A program made the position numbers and the translations under genes. Of a DNA stretch of 64,000 nt, positions 18,496 to 27,303 are shown one piece after another. The notes under the pieces were generated by a model. The model had not been told where the DNA came from and did no database searches. It worked only from the letters and a program-made list of their open reading frames with translations. The first letter of the stretch is position 1; every line of letters begins with the position of its first letter. Source of the stretch: Parafrankia elaeagni (GTDB lineage Bacteria > Actinomycetota > Actinomycetes > Frankiales > Frankiaceae); the NCBI RefSeq assembly GCF_000374165.1, contig NZ_KB893712.1, positions 98,238 to 162,237 of the forward strand, written 5' to 3'.

Positions 18496-19797
18496 TCATG
18501 GGGTCGCGGCGCCTTCCTTCAATGCCGACACGGCGGGCACCAGGACGTCCGTGGTGCCCGCCGGCCCCGACGAGCAGGCCGCGACGGCGGCTGCGGCCAG
18601 GTCTCGCCGGGCGGCGGGCAGCCCGGGGTAGGCCGGTACGAAGACCAGGCCGGTGAGCATCCGGGTGGCGCCCGGCGGAGCGGGTTCGACCGCGGCGATC
18701 TGGCTGGTGGCCGGGGTCGCGTCGACGCCGGCGGCCCGCAGCCCGCGGACGGCCCGGTCCGGGTCGTCGACGACGACGGGGAAGACCCAGTGAGTGTGCC
18801 GCGCCGCGGTGGCGCCGGGCCTGAAAACCCCCGGCGGGAGCACGGCCGCGAAGGCCTCGCCGGCCTCGGTGCGGCTGGCCAGCCGGTGCGCGGGGAAGTG
18901 GGCCAGCCGCCGGGCCACGGTCCGGGCAAGCGCGTCGCAGGGCCTGCGCCGCAGCCACCGGGTGAAGCCGGGCTCGTCCCCGGGGACCCGGGAACGAACC
19001 AGCGCGGTCGGGTCGCACCTGCGCCCGCCACCGAAAAGGAGGCCGTACGGCACCGGGCGGGACGCAACCAGCGCGACCATGCAGGTGAGCACCTTCACCG
19101 CGTACGCCCGCCGGGACTGCACGGGCCAGCCCGCGTGCCGGGCGCGCATGGCGGCGGCGAGCGCTGGCCGGCGCACCCACGTGACCGCTCCACCCATCGC
19201 GGTCGCGGTCTTGAGCAGCCCGAAGCTGAACAGGGACACGTCGGCCCGCGGATCGCCCCGGTCGTCGGGGCCCTGGATGGACTGGGCGCAGTCCTCGACG
19301 AGAAGCAGCCCGCGGTCGTGCGCTGTCCGCGCGGCGGCGTCCAGCGACGACCGCGCGCCGAAAAGATGGGTGACGACGAGGGCGCGGGTCAGATCGGTGA
19401 CCGCCGAGTCCAGCGCCGTCTCGTCGACGGCGAGGGTGCCGGGGTCGATGTCCACGGGGACGGCGCGCAGACCGTGCAGCTCGATGATCCGCACCATGTC
19501 CGGGTGGGTCACCGCGGAGATGACGACCTCGCTCCCCGCCGGAAGCTCCGCCGCGCTCAGCAGCAGATGGAAGGCGGACCGCACGGACAGGCACAACAGG
19601 CCGTCCTCGGTCCGGCTGCCCCTGGTGTCGGCCCTGCCCCCGGTGTCGGCCCTCGTCCCGGCCGGGAGCAGGGAACCCGTGCTGTCCGGCGCCGGCCACC
19701 CGGCGGCCCCGGGCCAGCCCCCGGCCGCCAGAGCGAACAGGGCGAAGACGCCATCAGCGATGGTCGCGTCGATGCGGTGCCTGACGAAGAGAGCCAC
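18496..19797 (-). CDS. DegT/DnrJ/EryC1/StrS-like PLP aminotransferase
   Basis: A 433-residue protein with the fold-I aminotransferase pattern of DegT/StrS enzymes: 'AAELPAGSEVVISAVTHPDM', 'VVTHLFGARSSLDA', the PLP Asp in 'LLVEDCAQSIQG', and the expected Schiff-base Lys in 'FSFGLLKTATAMGG'. These enzymes aminate keto-sugars or related substrates, but no sugar-biosynthesis genes are nearby. There is an insertion of ~45 Gly/Thr/Arg-rich residues near the N-terminus. The frame is open to 20061, inside the neighbouring gene; GTG 19797 ('VALFVRHRIDAT') is preferred because it lies after that gene and has AGG upstream. It may be co-transcribed with the upstream fusion gene. Confidence 0.8.
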   Translation of the reverse strand: MALFVRHRIDATIADGVFALFALAAGGWPGAAGWPAPDSTGSLLPAGTRADTGGRADTRGSRTEDGLLCLSVRSAFHLLLSAAELPAGSEVVISAVTHPDMVRIIELHGLRAVPVDIDPGTLAVDETALDSAVTDLTRALVVTHLFGARSSLDAAARTAHDRGLLLVEDCAQSIQGPDDRGDPRADVSLFSFGLLKTATAMGGAVTWVRRPALAAAMRARHAGWPVQSRRAYAVKVLTCMVALVASRPVPYGLLFGGGRRCDPTALVRSRVPGDEPGFTRWLRRRPCDALARTVARRLAHFPAHRLASRTEAGEAFAAVLPPGVFRPGATAARHTHWVFPVVVDDPDRAVRGLRAAGVDATPATSQIAAVEPAPPGATRMLTGLVFVPAYPGLPAARRDLAAAAVAACSSGPAGTTDVLVPAVSALKEGAATP

Positions 19798-19906
19798 AGA
19801 ACGCTGCCTATCAGGCCAGACCGCCGAATATCGGGCCGGGTGCGACGCGGCCGTTGCGCATACGGCCCGCGACGGCAGGTCCCGGAGTCTCCGTGTCTCC
19901 ACGACC

Positions 19907-21256
19907 TCAGGCGCGGATGTTCCCGACCAGGGCCGAGTGATGGAGGAACCAGTCCCTGGCCAGGGTGGCCACCGTCTCCAGCGCGCCGGGCTCGGTGAAC
20001 AGGTGGGTGGCCCCCGGCACCACCGTGAGCTGGTTCTCGCACCGCAGCTGCGTCTGGGCACGCCGGTTCAGGTCGAGCACGACGTCGTCCTGCCCGCCGA
20101 CGATGAGCAGGGTCGGGGCGGTGACCAGAGCCAGCTTCGGGGCAGCCAGGTCGGGGCGCCCGCCGCGGGAGACGACGGCGCTGATGCGTGGGCCGAGTTC
20201 GGCGGCAGCCCACAATGCGGCCGCGGAACCGGTGCTGGCACCGAAGAAGCCGGTGGGGAGACGGGCGGTGGTCGGCTGCTGGCCCAGCCACCGGGTGACC
20301 TCGACGAGCCGTCGCGCGAGCGTGCCGATGTCGAACACGTTCGTGCGGTCGGCTTCCTCGTCCGGGGTGAGCAGGTCGAACAGCAGCGTGGCCAGGCGGG
20401 CGGAACCGAGGACCTGGGCCACGTGGCGGTTGCGCGGACTGTGCCGGCTGCTGCCGCTGCCGTGGGCGAACACGACCAGCCCGCACGGATGTTCCGGCAC
20501 CGTGAGCTGCCCGGTGAGTCGTGCCGCGCCGGCGGGGACGGTGACCTCGATCCGCTGGCCCGTGCCCGTGCCCGTGCTTCCTCCTGCGTCGGGACCGGGC
20601 ATCCGGGCGGGCTCCGGCGGGGCGGCCAGCGCGGCCTGCCGTAGCAGGTCCGTCACCTCCTCATCGGGTGTCTGGGCGAAGTCGGCGTAGAACGAGCCGA
20701 TGGCGAAGAACTCCTCCGGGGCGGCCAGACAGACCACCTCGTCGGCGTCCTGGCGCAGCCAGGCGATCCGGTCCGGCGGGGCGACCGGCGCGGCCAGCAC
20801 CACGCGGGCGGCGCCGGCGGCACGGACCGCCCGGCAGGCGGCGGAGGCTGTCGCACCGGTGGCGATGCCGTCGTCCACCACGACCACCGTGCGGCCGGCC
20901 AGCGGAACCCGCGGGCGTGACCCGCGGAAGCGGCGGATCCGCCGGTCCAGCTCCACCCGCTCGCGGGCTTCGACGGCGGCGAGGTCCGCCGGGCTGATGG
21001 CCAGGTGCCGGGTCTCGTCGTTGATGACCCGCACGTCGCCCTCGGCGATGGCACCCATCGCCAGCTCCGGCTGGAAGGGCACACCCAGCTTGCGGACCAC
21101 GATGACGTCCAGCGGCGCGCCCAGCACCCGCGCGACGTGGTAGGCGACCGACACCCCGCCGCGGGGGAGGCCGACGACCACCACGTCCGGTCCGCGCAGG
21201 TACGCCAACCGCCTGCCGAGCTCGCGACCCGCGTGTCCGCGATCACGGAAGAGCAT
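19907..21256 (-). CDS. Phosphoribosyltransferase-dienelactone hydrolase fusion
   Basis: A 449-residue two-domain protein. Residues 1-215 are a type-I phosphoribosyltransferase with the PRPP loop 'VVVVDDGIATGATASAA' and a second loop 'VVGLPRGGVSVAYHVA'. Residues ~235-445 are an alpha/beta hydrolase of dienelactone-hydrolase type with oxyanion region 'VVFAHGSGSSRHS', nucleophile Ser in 'GFFGASTGSAAAL', Asp in 'LIVGGQDDVVLD' and His in 'VPGATHLFTE'. The same architecture occurs in the mycobacterial DosR-regulon protein Rv0571c. Substrates are unknown. A Gly/Thr linker between domains contains a small GTGCCC repeat. ATG 21256 follows 'GGGAGCGACGAG'. Confidence 0.88.
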   Translation of the reverse strand: MLFRDRGHAGRELGRRLAYLRGPDVVVVGLPRGGVSVAYHVARVLGAPLDVIVVRKLGVPFQPELAMGAIAEGDVRVINDETRHLAISPADLAAVEARERVELDRRIRRFRGSRPRVPLAGRTVVVVDDGIATGATASAACRAVRAAGAARVVLAAPVAPPDRIAWLRQDADEVVCLAAPEEFFAIGSFYADFAQTPDEEVTDLLRQAALAAPPEPARMPGPDAGGSTGTGTGQRIEVTVPAGAARLTGQLTVPEHPCGLVVFAHGSGSSRHSPRNRHVAQVLGSARLATLLFDLLTPDEEADRTNVFDIGTLARRLVEVTRWLGQQPTTARLPTGFFGASTGSAAALWAAAELGPRISAVVSRGGRPDLAAPKLALVTAPTLLIVGGQDDVVLDLNRRAQTQLRCENQLTVVPGATHLFTEPGALETVATLARDWFLHHSALVGNIRA

Positions 21257-21375
21257 CTCGTCGCTCCCTTCCGCCTCCTGGCGGTCTGTGCGCCCGGTGG
21301 CCCGTCCGCCCCTGAAACCCCCTGTTCCTCCTGCCCCGCCGCCAGCCGTCCGAACATCGGTGCCCCGGTCGTGGG

Positions 21376-21894
21376 TCAGCCCCGCTGCTGCGTGGATCCC
21401 GCCTCGGCCGCCGCGGTGGGTCCGGAGATGCTGATGTGGTGGGGCTCGCTGCGGCGGGCCTTCGGGAGCCGGACGGTCAGCACGCCGCAGTCCAGAGCCG
21501 CGGTCACCGTGTCCGGGTTGACCTCGCCGGGGAGCGTGATCTGCTGTTCGAACCGACCTGTCCGGCGGCCCTGCCGGCGCAGCGTCCCCTCACGTTCCCG
21601 CGCCCTGATCTCGCCGCTGATGGACAGCTCGTTGTCCCGCAGGTCGATCGAAAGGTCGTCGGCCCGGATACCGGGTGTCTCCAGTTCGACGATGAACGCC
21701 TCGTCGGTCTCCTCGATGTCCACCGCGGCCGTTCGGCTGCCCATGGCCCCGTAAGGCCGGTGCTCACCACCACCACCGACGACGTCGCCGAGCAGGCTGC
21801 CCATCCGGCTCCAGGCGTCCTCGATCTCGCGGAACGGGTCGAAGCGGACGGTGGGCAGCGGACGGCTGGCCCCGGCGCGCACAGGCTGAGTCAT
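21376..21894 (-). CDS. hsp20: Hsp20/alpha-crystallin small heat-shock protein
   Basis: A 172-residue sHsp with a central alpha-crystallin domain (~50-145): 'AAVDIEETDEAFIVELETPG', 'DLSIDLRDNELSISGEI', and the C-terminal strand signature 'ALDCGVLTVRLPKARR'. An I-x-I motif ('HISISGP') near the end supports oligomer formation. It holds unfolding proteins until DnaK takes over and is homologous to HspX/Acr, the hallmark protein of mycobacterial dormancy. ATG 21894 is chosen over the frame start at 22278 because the family begins here and GGGGG lies 12 nt upstream. It is divergent from dnaK, with a shared ~340-bp regulatory region. Confidence 0.92.
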   Translation of the reverse strand: MTQPVRAGASRPLPTVRFDPFREIEDAWSRMGSLLGDVVGGGGEHRPYGAMGSRTAAVDIEETDEAFIVELETPGIRADDLSIDLRDNELSISGEIRAREREGTLRRQGRRTGRFEQQITLPGEVNPDTVTAALDCGVLTVRLPKARRSEPHHISISGPTAAAEAGSTQQRG

Positions 21895-22156
21895 GATGCG
21901 TAGACCCCCTTGACTGTGACTTGGCGCTCTTGTCTGACTACGGAACCATCGTCGGTCGGGCCTGCCTGGCCGGCAAGCGGATGCCCGTCCGGCGGATGCC
22001 CGTCCGGCGGGTGGCGGTCCGCCCTGCGTGTGCCGGCGCGGGCCGACACCGGCTGGTTCGCCATGCGTGCCGGTCCGCCGTTTCCGTTTTCGGGCCGGCG
22101 GTAGGTGGTACCGGTCTGTCAGGTGGCAGTGCCACGGTTCCCCGCACACGCGCATC

Positions 22157-22176
22157 TGCGTGCATATGTCCACGCA
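22157..22176 (+). promoter_or_regulatory. Inverted repeat in the hsp20-dnaK control region
   Basis: TGCGTG and CACGCA form perfect 6-bp arms around 8 nt (CATATGTC), and a second CATATG follows at 22175-22180. It lies 56 bp upstream of the dnaK GTG. It does not match the HspR HAIR consensus (CTTGAGT-n7-ACTCAAG) or CIRCE, so it may be an operator for another regulator. Confidence 0.35.
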
Positions 22177-22231
22177 TATGTCGGAGGGGAGAAAGCGTCT
22201 CGTACCGGAAGGCTCTCGTCGGGAGGACATC

Positions 22232-24091
22232 GTGGGAAAGGCCGTGGGAATAGACCTCGGTACGACGAACTCGGTCATAGCGGTTGTCGAGGGCGGTCAG
22301 CCCACCGTCGTTCCCAATGCGGAGGGCTCCCGTACGACACCGTCGGTGGTCGCGTTCACGGAGAGCGGTGAACGCCTCGTGGGGGAACTGGCGCGCCGGC
22401 AGTCGATCCTGAACCCGAAGGGCACGGTCACCTCGGTCAAGCGGTTCATCGGCCGCCGTTACAGCGAGGTCTCCAGCGAGCGCAGGACCGTCACCTTCGA
22501 CCTCGAGCCGGGCAGGGACGACGCCGTCCGGATCGCCGTGCGCGGGCGGCAGTACGCGCCCGAGGAGATCTCGGCGATGGTGCTGCGGAAACTGGCGGAC
22601 GACGCCGGCCGGTTCCTGGGGGAGCGGGTCACCGAGGCGGTGATCACCGTGCCGGCCTACTTCAACGACGCCCAGCGGCAGGCCACGAAGGACGCCGGCC
22701 GGATCGCGGGCCTGGAGGTGCTGCGGATCATCAACGAGCCGACCGCCGCGGCGCTCGCCTACGGGCTGGACAAACGGTCGCACGAGACCGTGCTGGTCTT
22801 CGACCTGGGCGGCGGCACGTTCGACGTGTCCGTTCTCGACGTCGGTGACGGCATCGTCGAGGTGCGGGCCACCGCGGGTGACACCCATCTGGGCGGAAAC
22901 GACTGGGACCGGCGCCTGGTGGACCTTCTCGCCGACGACTTCCAGAAGACGTCCGGCATCGACCTGAGGATGGATCCGCAGGCACTGCAACGGCTCTTCG
23001 AAGCGGCGGAGAAAGCCAAGACCGAACTCTCCTCGGTGACGCAGGCACAGATCAACCTGCCGTTCATCACCGCCGACGCGAACGGTCCGAAGCATCTCAA
23101 CACCACCCTCACCCGGGCACAGTTCGAGGCGAGCACGTCCGACCTGCTCGAGCGGTGCATGCCCGCGCTGCGGCAGGCGATGAAGGACGCCAAGACCGCG
23201 CAGGGGGACATCGACGAGGTCATCCTGGTCGGTGGCGCCACCCGGATGCCGGCGGTCCAGGCCGCCGTCCGCCGTTTCGCGGGGGGCAGGGACCCGAACA
23301 TGACCGTGAACCCGGACGAGGTCGTCGCGGTCGGGGCGGCCGTGCAGGCCGCGGTGCTCAGGGGCGAGGTCTCCGACGTCCTGCTGCTGGACGTCACCCC
23401 GCTCTCCCTCGGCGTGGAGACACTCGGCGGGGTCAGCACCACGGTGATCGAGCGGAACACGACAATCCCGGCGCGCCGCAGCGAGACGTTCTCGACCGCG
23501 GAGGACAACCAGTCCGCCGTCGACATCGTGGTGCTGCAGGGCGAGCGCGAGATGGCCGCGGACAACCGGACCCTCGGCCGGTTCCGCCTGGAGGGTGTCC
23601 GCCCCGCGCCGCGCGGCCAGGCCGAGGTCGACGTCACCTACGACATCGACGCGAACGGCATCCTCAACGTCACCGCGAAGGACAGGGAAACCGGCGCGGA
23701 GCAGCGGATCACCATCTCCGACAACACCAACCTCCCGCCGGACGAGATCGAGCGGATGGTGGCCGACGCGGAACGCAACCGGGCGCAGGACAGCACCCGG
23801 CGGGAGAACGCCGACGCCCGCAACCAGCTCGACTCGATCGTCTACCAGGTCGAGCGGCGGATCTCCGAGCTCGGTGACCAGGTGCCCGTGCACGAGAAGG
23901 CCCGTGCCGAACAGCTGGTCAGCGACGCGCGCCGCGCGCTCGACGAGAACGCCGACGTCGAGCGGGTCCGCCCGCTGGTGAACGATCTGCAGCAGATCCT
24001 GTTCGGCCTCCCGCCCGTCGGCGTCCGGCAGACGGCGTCGGCCGCCGACGATGTGATCGACGCCGACTTCACCACCCGTGACGATGACTGA
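22232..24091 (+). CDS. dnaK: Hsp70 chaperone DnaK (second-copy type)
   Basis: A 619-residue Hsp70 that folds client proteins in an ATP cycle with GrpE and DnaJ. The start GTG 22232 gives the invariant '[17 protein letters not shown]', with GGGAGGA 4 nt upstream. The nucleotide-binding domain shows '[13 protein letters not shown]', '[17 protein letters not shown]' and '[13 protein letters not shown]'; the substrate domain shows '[18 protein letters not shown]' and 'ITAKD'-like '[10 protein letters not shown]'. The C-terminal lid is shorter than in typical actinobacterial DnaK and ends in '[13 protein letters not shown]', retaining an EEVD-like acidic tail. It leads a dnaK-grpE-dnaJ-cbpM operon with overlapping genes and no hspR, so it is probably a specialised paralogue. 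Confidence 0.96.
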   Translation: MGKAVGIDLGTTNSVIAVVEGGQPTVVPNAEGSRTTPSVVAFTESGERLVGELARRQSILNPKGTVTSVKRFIGRRYSEVSSERRTVTFDLEPGRDDAVRIAVRGRQYAPEEISAMVLRKLADDAGRFLGERVTEAVITVPAYFNDAQRQATKDAGRIAGLEVLRIINEPTAAALAYGLDKRSHETVLVFDLGGGTFDVSVLDVGDGIVEVRATAGDTHLGGNDWDRRLVDLLADDFQKTSGIDLRMDPQALQRLFEAAEKAKTELSSVTQAQINLPFITADANGPKHLNTTLTRAQFEASTSDLLERCMPALRQAMKDAKTAQGDIDEVILVGGATRMPAVQAAVRRFAGGRDPNMTVNPDEVVAVGAAVQAAVLRGEVSDVLLLDVTPLSLGVETLGGVSTTVIERNTTIPARRSETFSTAEDNQSAVDIVVLQGEREMAADNRTLGRFRLEGVRPAPRGQAEVDVTYDIDANGILNVTAKDRETGAEQRITISDNTNLPPDEIERMVADAERNRAQDSTRRENADARNQLDSIVYQVERRISELGDQVPVHEKARAEQLVSDARRALDENADVERVRPLVNDLQQILFGLPPVGVRQTASAADDVIDADFTTRDDD

Positions 24092-24578
24092 GCCGTCCGG
24101 CCTGGCGGCCGAGCTGGAGGAATGCCAGGCCAGACAGCTGCGCACCCTCGCCGACTTCGACAACTACCGCCGCCGGGCCGGGCGGGAGCTCGACGCGGCC
24201 CGGTCGGCCGAGCGGGACAGAGTCGTCCTCGCCTGGATTCCGGTCCTCGACCATCTCGACCTGGCTCTGGAGCACGCGGCCGCCGACCCCGGCGCGCTGG
24301 TCGACGGCGTCCGCGGCGTGCGTCAGCTCGCGCTGGACGCGCTGCGGGTCAGCGGCGTCAGCCGGCTGGACGACGAAGCCGGCCCGTTCAACCCGAAGCG
24401 GCACGAGGTCGGGGCGGTGGTCGACGCCTCGACCATGCCGGAGCCGCCACCCGCCGGCACCGTCGTCGAGGTCCTGCGCCCCGGGTTCGCCGCGGACGGG
24501 CGGCTGCTGCGCCCCGCGACCGTCGCCGTGAGCGCCGGGCCGCAGGCGGACGCGCCGCAGGAGGAAGCGCCGTCATGA
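24078..24578 (+). CDS. grpE: Nucleotide exchange factor GrpE
   Basis: A 166-residue GrpE that releases ADP from DnaK. Family marks are '[15 protein letters not shown]', '[15 protein letters not shown]' and the beta-wing '[16 protein letters not shown]' with '[22 protein letters not shown]'. The N-terminal coiled coil is very short, about 20 residues before the core, so it is a compact form. It overlaps the end of dnaK by 8-14 nt (GTG 24078 or ATG 24084) and its stop overlaps the dnaJ ATG (ATGA), implying coupled translation. Confidence 0.93.
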   Translation: MTMTEPSGLAAELEECQARQLRTLADFDNYRRRAGRELDAARSAERDRVVLAWIPVLDHLDLALEHAAADPGALVDGVRGVRQLALDALRVSGVSRLDDEAGPFNPKRHEVGAVVDASTMPEPPPAGTVVEVLRPGFAADGRLLRPATVAVSAGPQADAPQEEAPS

Positions 24579-25597
24579 GCGGCAGGCGCACCGGGCCGGC
24601 GACCAGCCAGGACTTCTACCAGGTCCTGGGGGTGGCACGGGACGCGGATGCGGACGCCATCCAGCGGGCCTACCGCCGGCTCGCGCGGAAGTACCACCCG
24701 GACATCAACTCCGACCCGTCGGCGGAGGAACGATTCAAGGACGTGTCCGAGGCGTATGACGTGCTGTCCGATCCGCGGACGCGGGCCCGCTACGACCGCT
24801 TCGGCCCCGACTTCCGCCGGGTGCCCGAGGGGGCCGAGGGCGCCGAGGCCTGGGCCGGTCGCCCGGGCGGCGGCCCCGGCGGCGCAGCCGCCGGCAGTGG
24901 TGCGGGTGGCAGCGGTGCGGGTGGCGGTGCCGGTTTCGGCTTCGGCGCTGGTCCGCGCGGCGGTGGGTTCGGGTTCGGGGGGTTCGATTTCGCCGACCTG
25001 TTCGGCGCGGGTGCGCAGGGGTTCGCCCGCCGCGGCCGGGCCGGGGCGGTCCCCGGCGCCGACCAGGAGGCCGAGGTCCAGGCGACGCTCGGTGAGGCGT
25101 ACCAGGGCGGGCGGCGCCGGGTGGTCCTGCCGGGCGCCGACGGCCCGCGTGAGATCGAGGTGACGATCCCGGCCGGGATCCGCGACGGCCAGCGGCTGCG
25201 GCTGGCCGGGCAGGGCGGCCGGGGGCGTGGCGGCGGCCCGGCAGGTGACCTGTACCTGGTGGTGCGGCTGCTGGCCGACCCGCGGTTCCGGGCGGAGGGC
25301 CGGGACGTCCACACCGATCTGCTGCTCGCTCCCTGGGAGGCCGCGCTCGGCACGACGGTCGCGTTGGACACCCCGGACGGGCAGCGGGTGAGCCTCGCCG
25401 TGCCGGCGGGGACGCCCAGCGGCCGTGCGCTGCGCCTGCGCGGACGGGGCCTGCCGGCCTCCGGACCGGGGGCGGACGCCGGTGACCTGTACGCACACGC
25501 CCGGATCATGGTGCCGCCGAAGCCGACCGAGCGGGAGAACGAGCTGTTCCGCCAGCTGGCCCGGGACTCGTCCTTCAACCCCAGGGGGCCGTCATGA
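24575..25597 (+). CDS. dnaJ: DnaJ/CbpA-type co-chaperone without zinc finger
   Basis: A 340-residue class-B J-protein. The J-domain (~12-75) starts 'DFYQVLGVARDADADA' and includes the HPD motif in 'RKYHPDINSD'. A Gly/Phe-rich stretch (~95-150) is followed by two C-terminal beta domains ('IEVTIPAGIRDGQRLRLAGQG', 'LLLAPWEAALGTTVALDTPDG'). The CxxCxGxG zinc repeats of true DnaJ are absent, so it is CbpA-like. It stimulates DnaK ATPase. Its stop overlaps the start of the next gene, which encodes the matching CbpM-like modulator. Confidence 0.94.
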   Translation: MSGRRTGPATSQDFYQVLGVARDADADAIQRAYRRLARKYHPDINSDPSAEERFKDVSEAYDVLSDPRTRARYDRFGPDFRRVPEGAEGAEAWAGRPGGGPGGAAAGSGAGGSGAGGGAGFGFGAGPRGGGFGFGGFDFADLFGAGAQGFARRGRAGAVPGADQEAEVQATLGEAYQGGRRRVVLPGADGPREIEVTIPAGIRDGQRLRLAGQGGRGRGGGPAGDLYLVVRLLADPRFRAEGRDVHTDLLLAPWEAALGTTVALDTPDGQRVSLAVPAGTPSGRALRLRGRGLPASGPGADAGDLYAHARIMVPPKPTERENELFRQLARDSSFNPRGPS

Positions 25598-25986
25598 CGA
25601 CGCTGCTGGTCCGTATCCGCCCGCCCGGCACCGGCGTCGGAGCCGATGCCGGTCTCGGCTCCGACGCCGGTGCCGGGCGAGACAGCCCGGTGCCGGGACT
25701 CGACCTGGAGGCGTTCGGCCTCGCCTCCGGGCTGCACCCCGATCTGGTCCGCCGCCTCGTCGCGCTCGGCCTGCTCGACGCCGAGCCCGACGCGTCCGGG
25801 CGCTACGTCCTCGCCGCACGGGCGGTGGCGCGCGCCGGGCGCATCGAGCGGCTTCGTCGTGACCTGGGGATCACCTACACGGCGACCGGGGTCGTCCTCG
25901 ACCTGCTCGACCGCATCGACGAGCTGGAACGCCTGCTGCGGGCCCGGCCGGCGCGCGGCGAGGCGCACCGGCCGCCCGTCAGCTGA
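25594..25986 (+). CDS. cbpM: CbpM-like MerR-fold chaperone modulator
   Basis: A 130-residue protein whose C-terminal ~90 residues fit the CbpM/HspM family (MerR_2 fold): 'LDLEAFGLASGLHPDLVRRLVALGLLDAEPD', then 'RIERLRRDLGITYTATGVVLDLLDRIDELERLL'. In E. coli CbpM binds the J-domain of CbpA and restrains it. The ATG overlaps the dnaJ stop by 4 nt, the classic cbpA-cbpM arrangement. The N-terminal 35 residues are Gly/Ala-rich with a repeated 'GADAG/GSDAG' pattern and are probably disordered. Confidence 0.85.
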   Translation: MTTLLVRIRPPGTGVGADAGLGSDAGAGRDSPVPGLDLEAFGLASGLHPDLVRRLVALGLLDAEPDASGRYVLAARAVARAGRIERLRRDLGITYTATGVVLDLLDRIDELERLLRARPARGEAHRPPVS

Positions 25987-26009
25987 CCGTGCCGGGCCCG
26001 CTGCCCGGC

Positions 26010-26234
26010 CTACCGGTTGCTGACCACCTTCGCCGACGACCTGGCGGGATGGTGGAGCTGGTCGTGGGTATCGGCCCAGGCGTACGCCTCGGCGGCGACC
26101 CGGGTGAAGGAGGCGGGCCCGAGCCGGCACTCGGCGCAGGACACCCCGAACAGACGACTGAACGTCCGCCCGCCGAACGTGGGCGTGGGGTCGGACTCGC
26201 GGGAGGCGTCGGAACGACGGCGGAAAAGTCCCAT
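26010..26234 (-). CDS. Small hypothetical protein with CxxC pair
   Basis: A 74-residue frame from ATG 26234 with GAGG ~11 nt upstream. It has a basic start ('MGLFRRRSDAS'), a central 'LFGVSCAECRLGPASFTRV' containing a CxxC, and 'AAEAYAWADTHDQLHH', which adds His residues that could complete a metal site. It lies convergent to cbpM and downstream of the pentapeptide-repeat gene. I do not recognise a family. The composition looks protein-like rather than a shadow, but support is modest. Confidence 0.5.
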   Translation of the reverse strand: MGLFRRRSDASRESDPTPTFGGRTFSRLFGVSCAECRLGPASFTRVAAEAYAWADTHDQLHHPARSSAKVVSNR

Positions 26235-26433
26235 CAGATCGACCTCGAGGGCGACCCACCTGCCGATGGTGGACGACCGGTGACCTCTCCGGTGGCGGGT
26301 CGGCTGGTGCCGGCCGCCAGGTCGCCGTCCCGGGGCCCCGGGACGGGCAGCGTGGTCAAACACCGCAGGTTCATCTCGCGATGGTAGGACGAAGCCGGCC
26401 CGGACTCGACCGGTAAGGCCTGTACGGCATGTG

Positions 26434-27303
26434 TCAGCCGTGTCGGCTGCCCTCGACCTCGAAGACATCCGGTGCGGTCTCGCGGGAGGTCGAGCGCACC
26501 CGGTGTGCCCACTCGTTCCGCGGCCAGGTGGTCGCCGCGGACCAGCGGAGCCGGTCGAGCCGGGCCGCGCACAGCACCGCCTCACCGAGTTCGGTGCCCC
26601 GGGCGTCGGCGCCGCGCAGGTCCACCCGGTGCAGCCGGGCCCCGGCCAGCCGCAGGCCGCGCAGGTCGGCCGTGCGCAGGTCGGCCGTGTCGAGGATCGC
26701 GTCCGTCGCGTCCGCCCCCGCCAGGACGGCGCCGCGCAGGATGGTCGCGCCGGCGTCGGCGTCGCGCAGGTCGGCGCGACCGAGGAACGCCCCGCGCAGG
26801 TCGACGTCGCGCAGGTACGCCCCGCGCAGGTCGGCGCCACGCAGGTCCGCGCCGGTGAGGTAGGTGCCGACGAGCATGGCCCCGCTGAGGTCCGCACCGG
26901 CCAGCACCGCGCCGCTCAGGTCGGTGTCCCGCAGGTCGGCGCCGCGCAGCTGGGTGCCCCGCAGGTCGGTGCCGCGCAGGTCCGCGCCGCTCAGATAGGC
27001 CCCGCGCAGGTCGGCCCCGCGCAGCCCGCGGCCGCTGAAGACCCGGCCGGCCAGGTCGGCGCCGGCGAGCTCGGCCGCGGCGCCCCGCCGGCCGGGCCAC
27101 AGGCCACGGCGGGTCGAGAGGCCACGGCGGGTCGAGGCGGCTCCGGATAACCGGTCCGCGACCACCCCGGTGCCGCCTGAGCGGCCCCGGCCGGTGCGAT
27201 TGTCGCGCGTCATGACAGGTGAGATTAGCCACACAACCGGCTTCGGGGGAACTGTTACGCCACCTTCGGCTGCTCCGTCACCGGGAGCGGACGTGGTGGT
27301 CAC
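26434..27303 (-). CDS. Pentapeptide-repeat protein
   Basis: A 289-residue protein with ~30 consecutive A(D/N)LxG-type pentapeptides from about residue 75 to 250 ('LRGADLRGAYLSGADLRGT'), predicted to form a right-handed quadrilateral beta-helix. Some members mimic DNA and protect gyrase (MfpA/Qnr), but most are of unknown role. The N-terminal ~70 residues are basic and low-complexity. GTG 27303 overlaps the pheA stop (GTGA) and would make it the last gene of the oxoacid-dehydrogenase operon; an internal ATG at 27213 is a possible alternative but lacks a Shine-Dalgarno. Confidence 0.88.
   Translation of the reverse strand: MTTTSAPGDGAAEGGVTVPPKPVVWLISPVMTRDNRTGRGRSGGTGVVADRLSGAASTRRGLSTRRGLWPGRRGAAAELAGADLAGRVFSGRGLRGADLRGAYLSGADLRGTDLRGTQLRGADLRDTDLSGAVLAGADLSGAMLVGTYLTGADLRGADLRGAYLRDVDLRGAFLGRADLRDADAGATILRGAVLAGADATDAILDTADLRTADLRGLRLAGARLHRVDLRGADARGTELGEAVLCAARLDRLRWSAATTWPRNEWAHRVRSTSRETAPDVFEVEGSRHG

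Noticed and set aside
18439-20644. Long plus-strand frames of 519 and 616 codons
   Set aside because: They run antisense to the aminotransferase and PRTase-hydrolase genes; low-complexity composition.
21900-22231. HspR HAIR or CIRCE element before dnaK/hsp20
   Set aside because: Several CTTG words occur but not the inverted arrangement with 7-nt spacing, and no CIRCE 9-n9-9 repeat is present.
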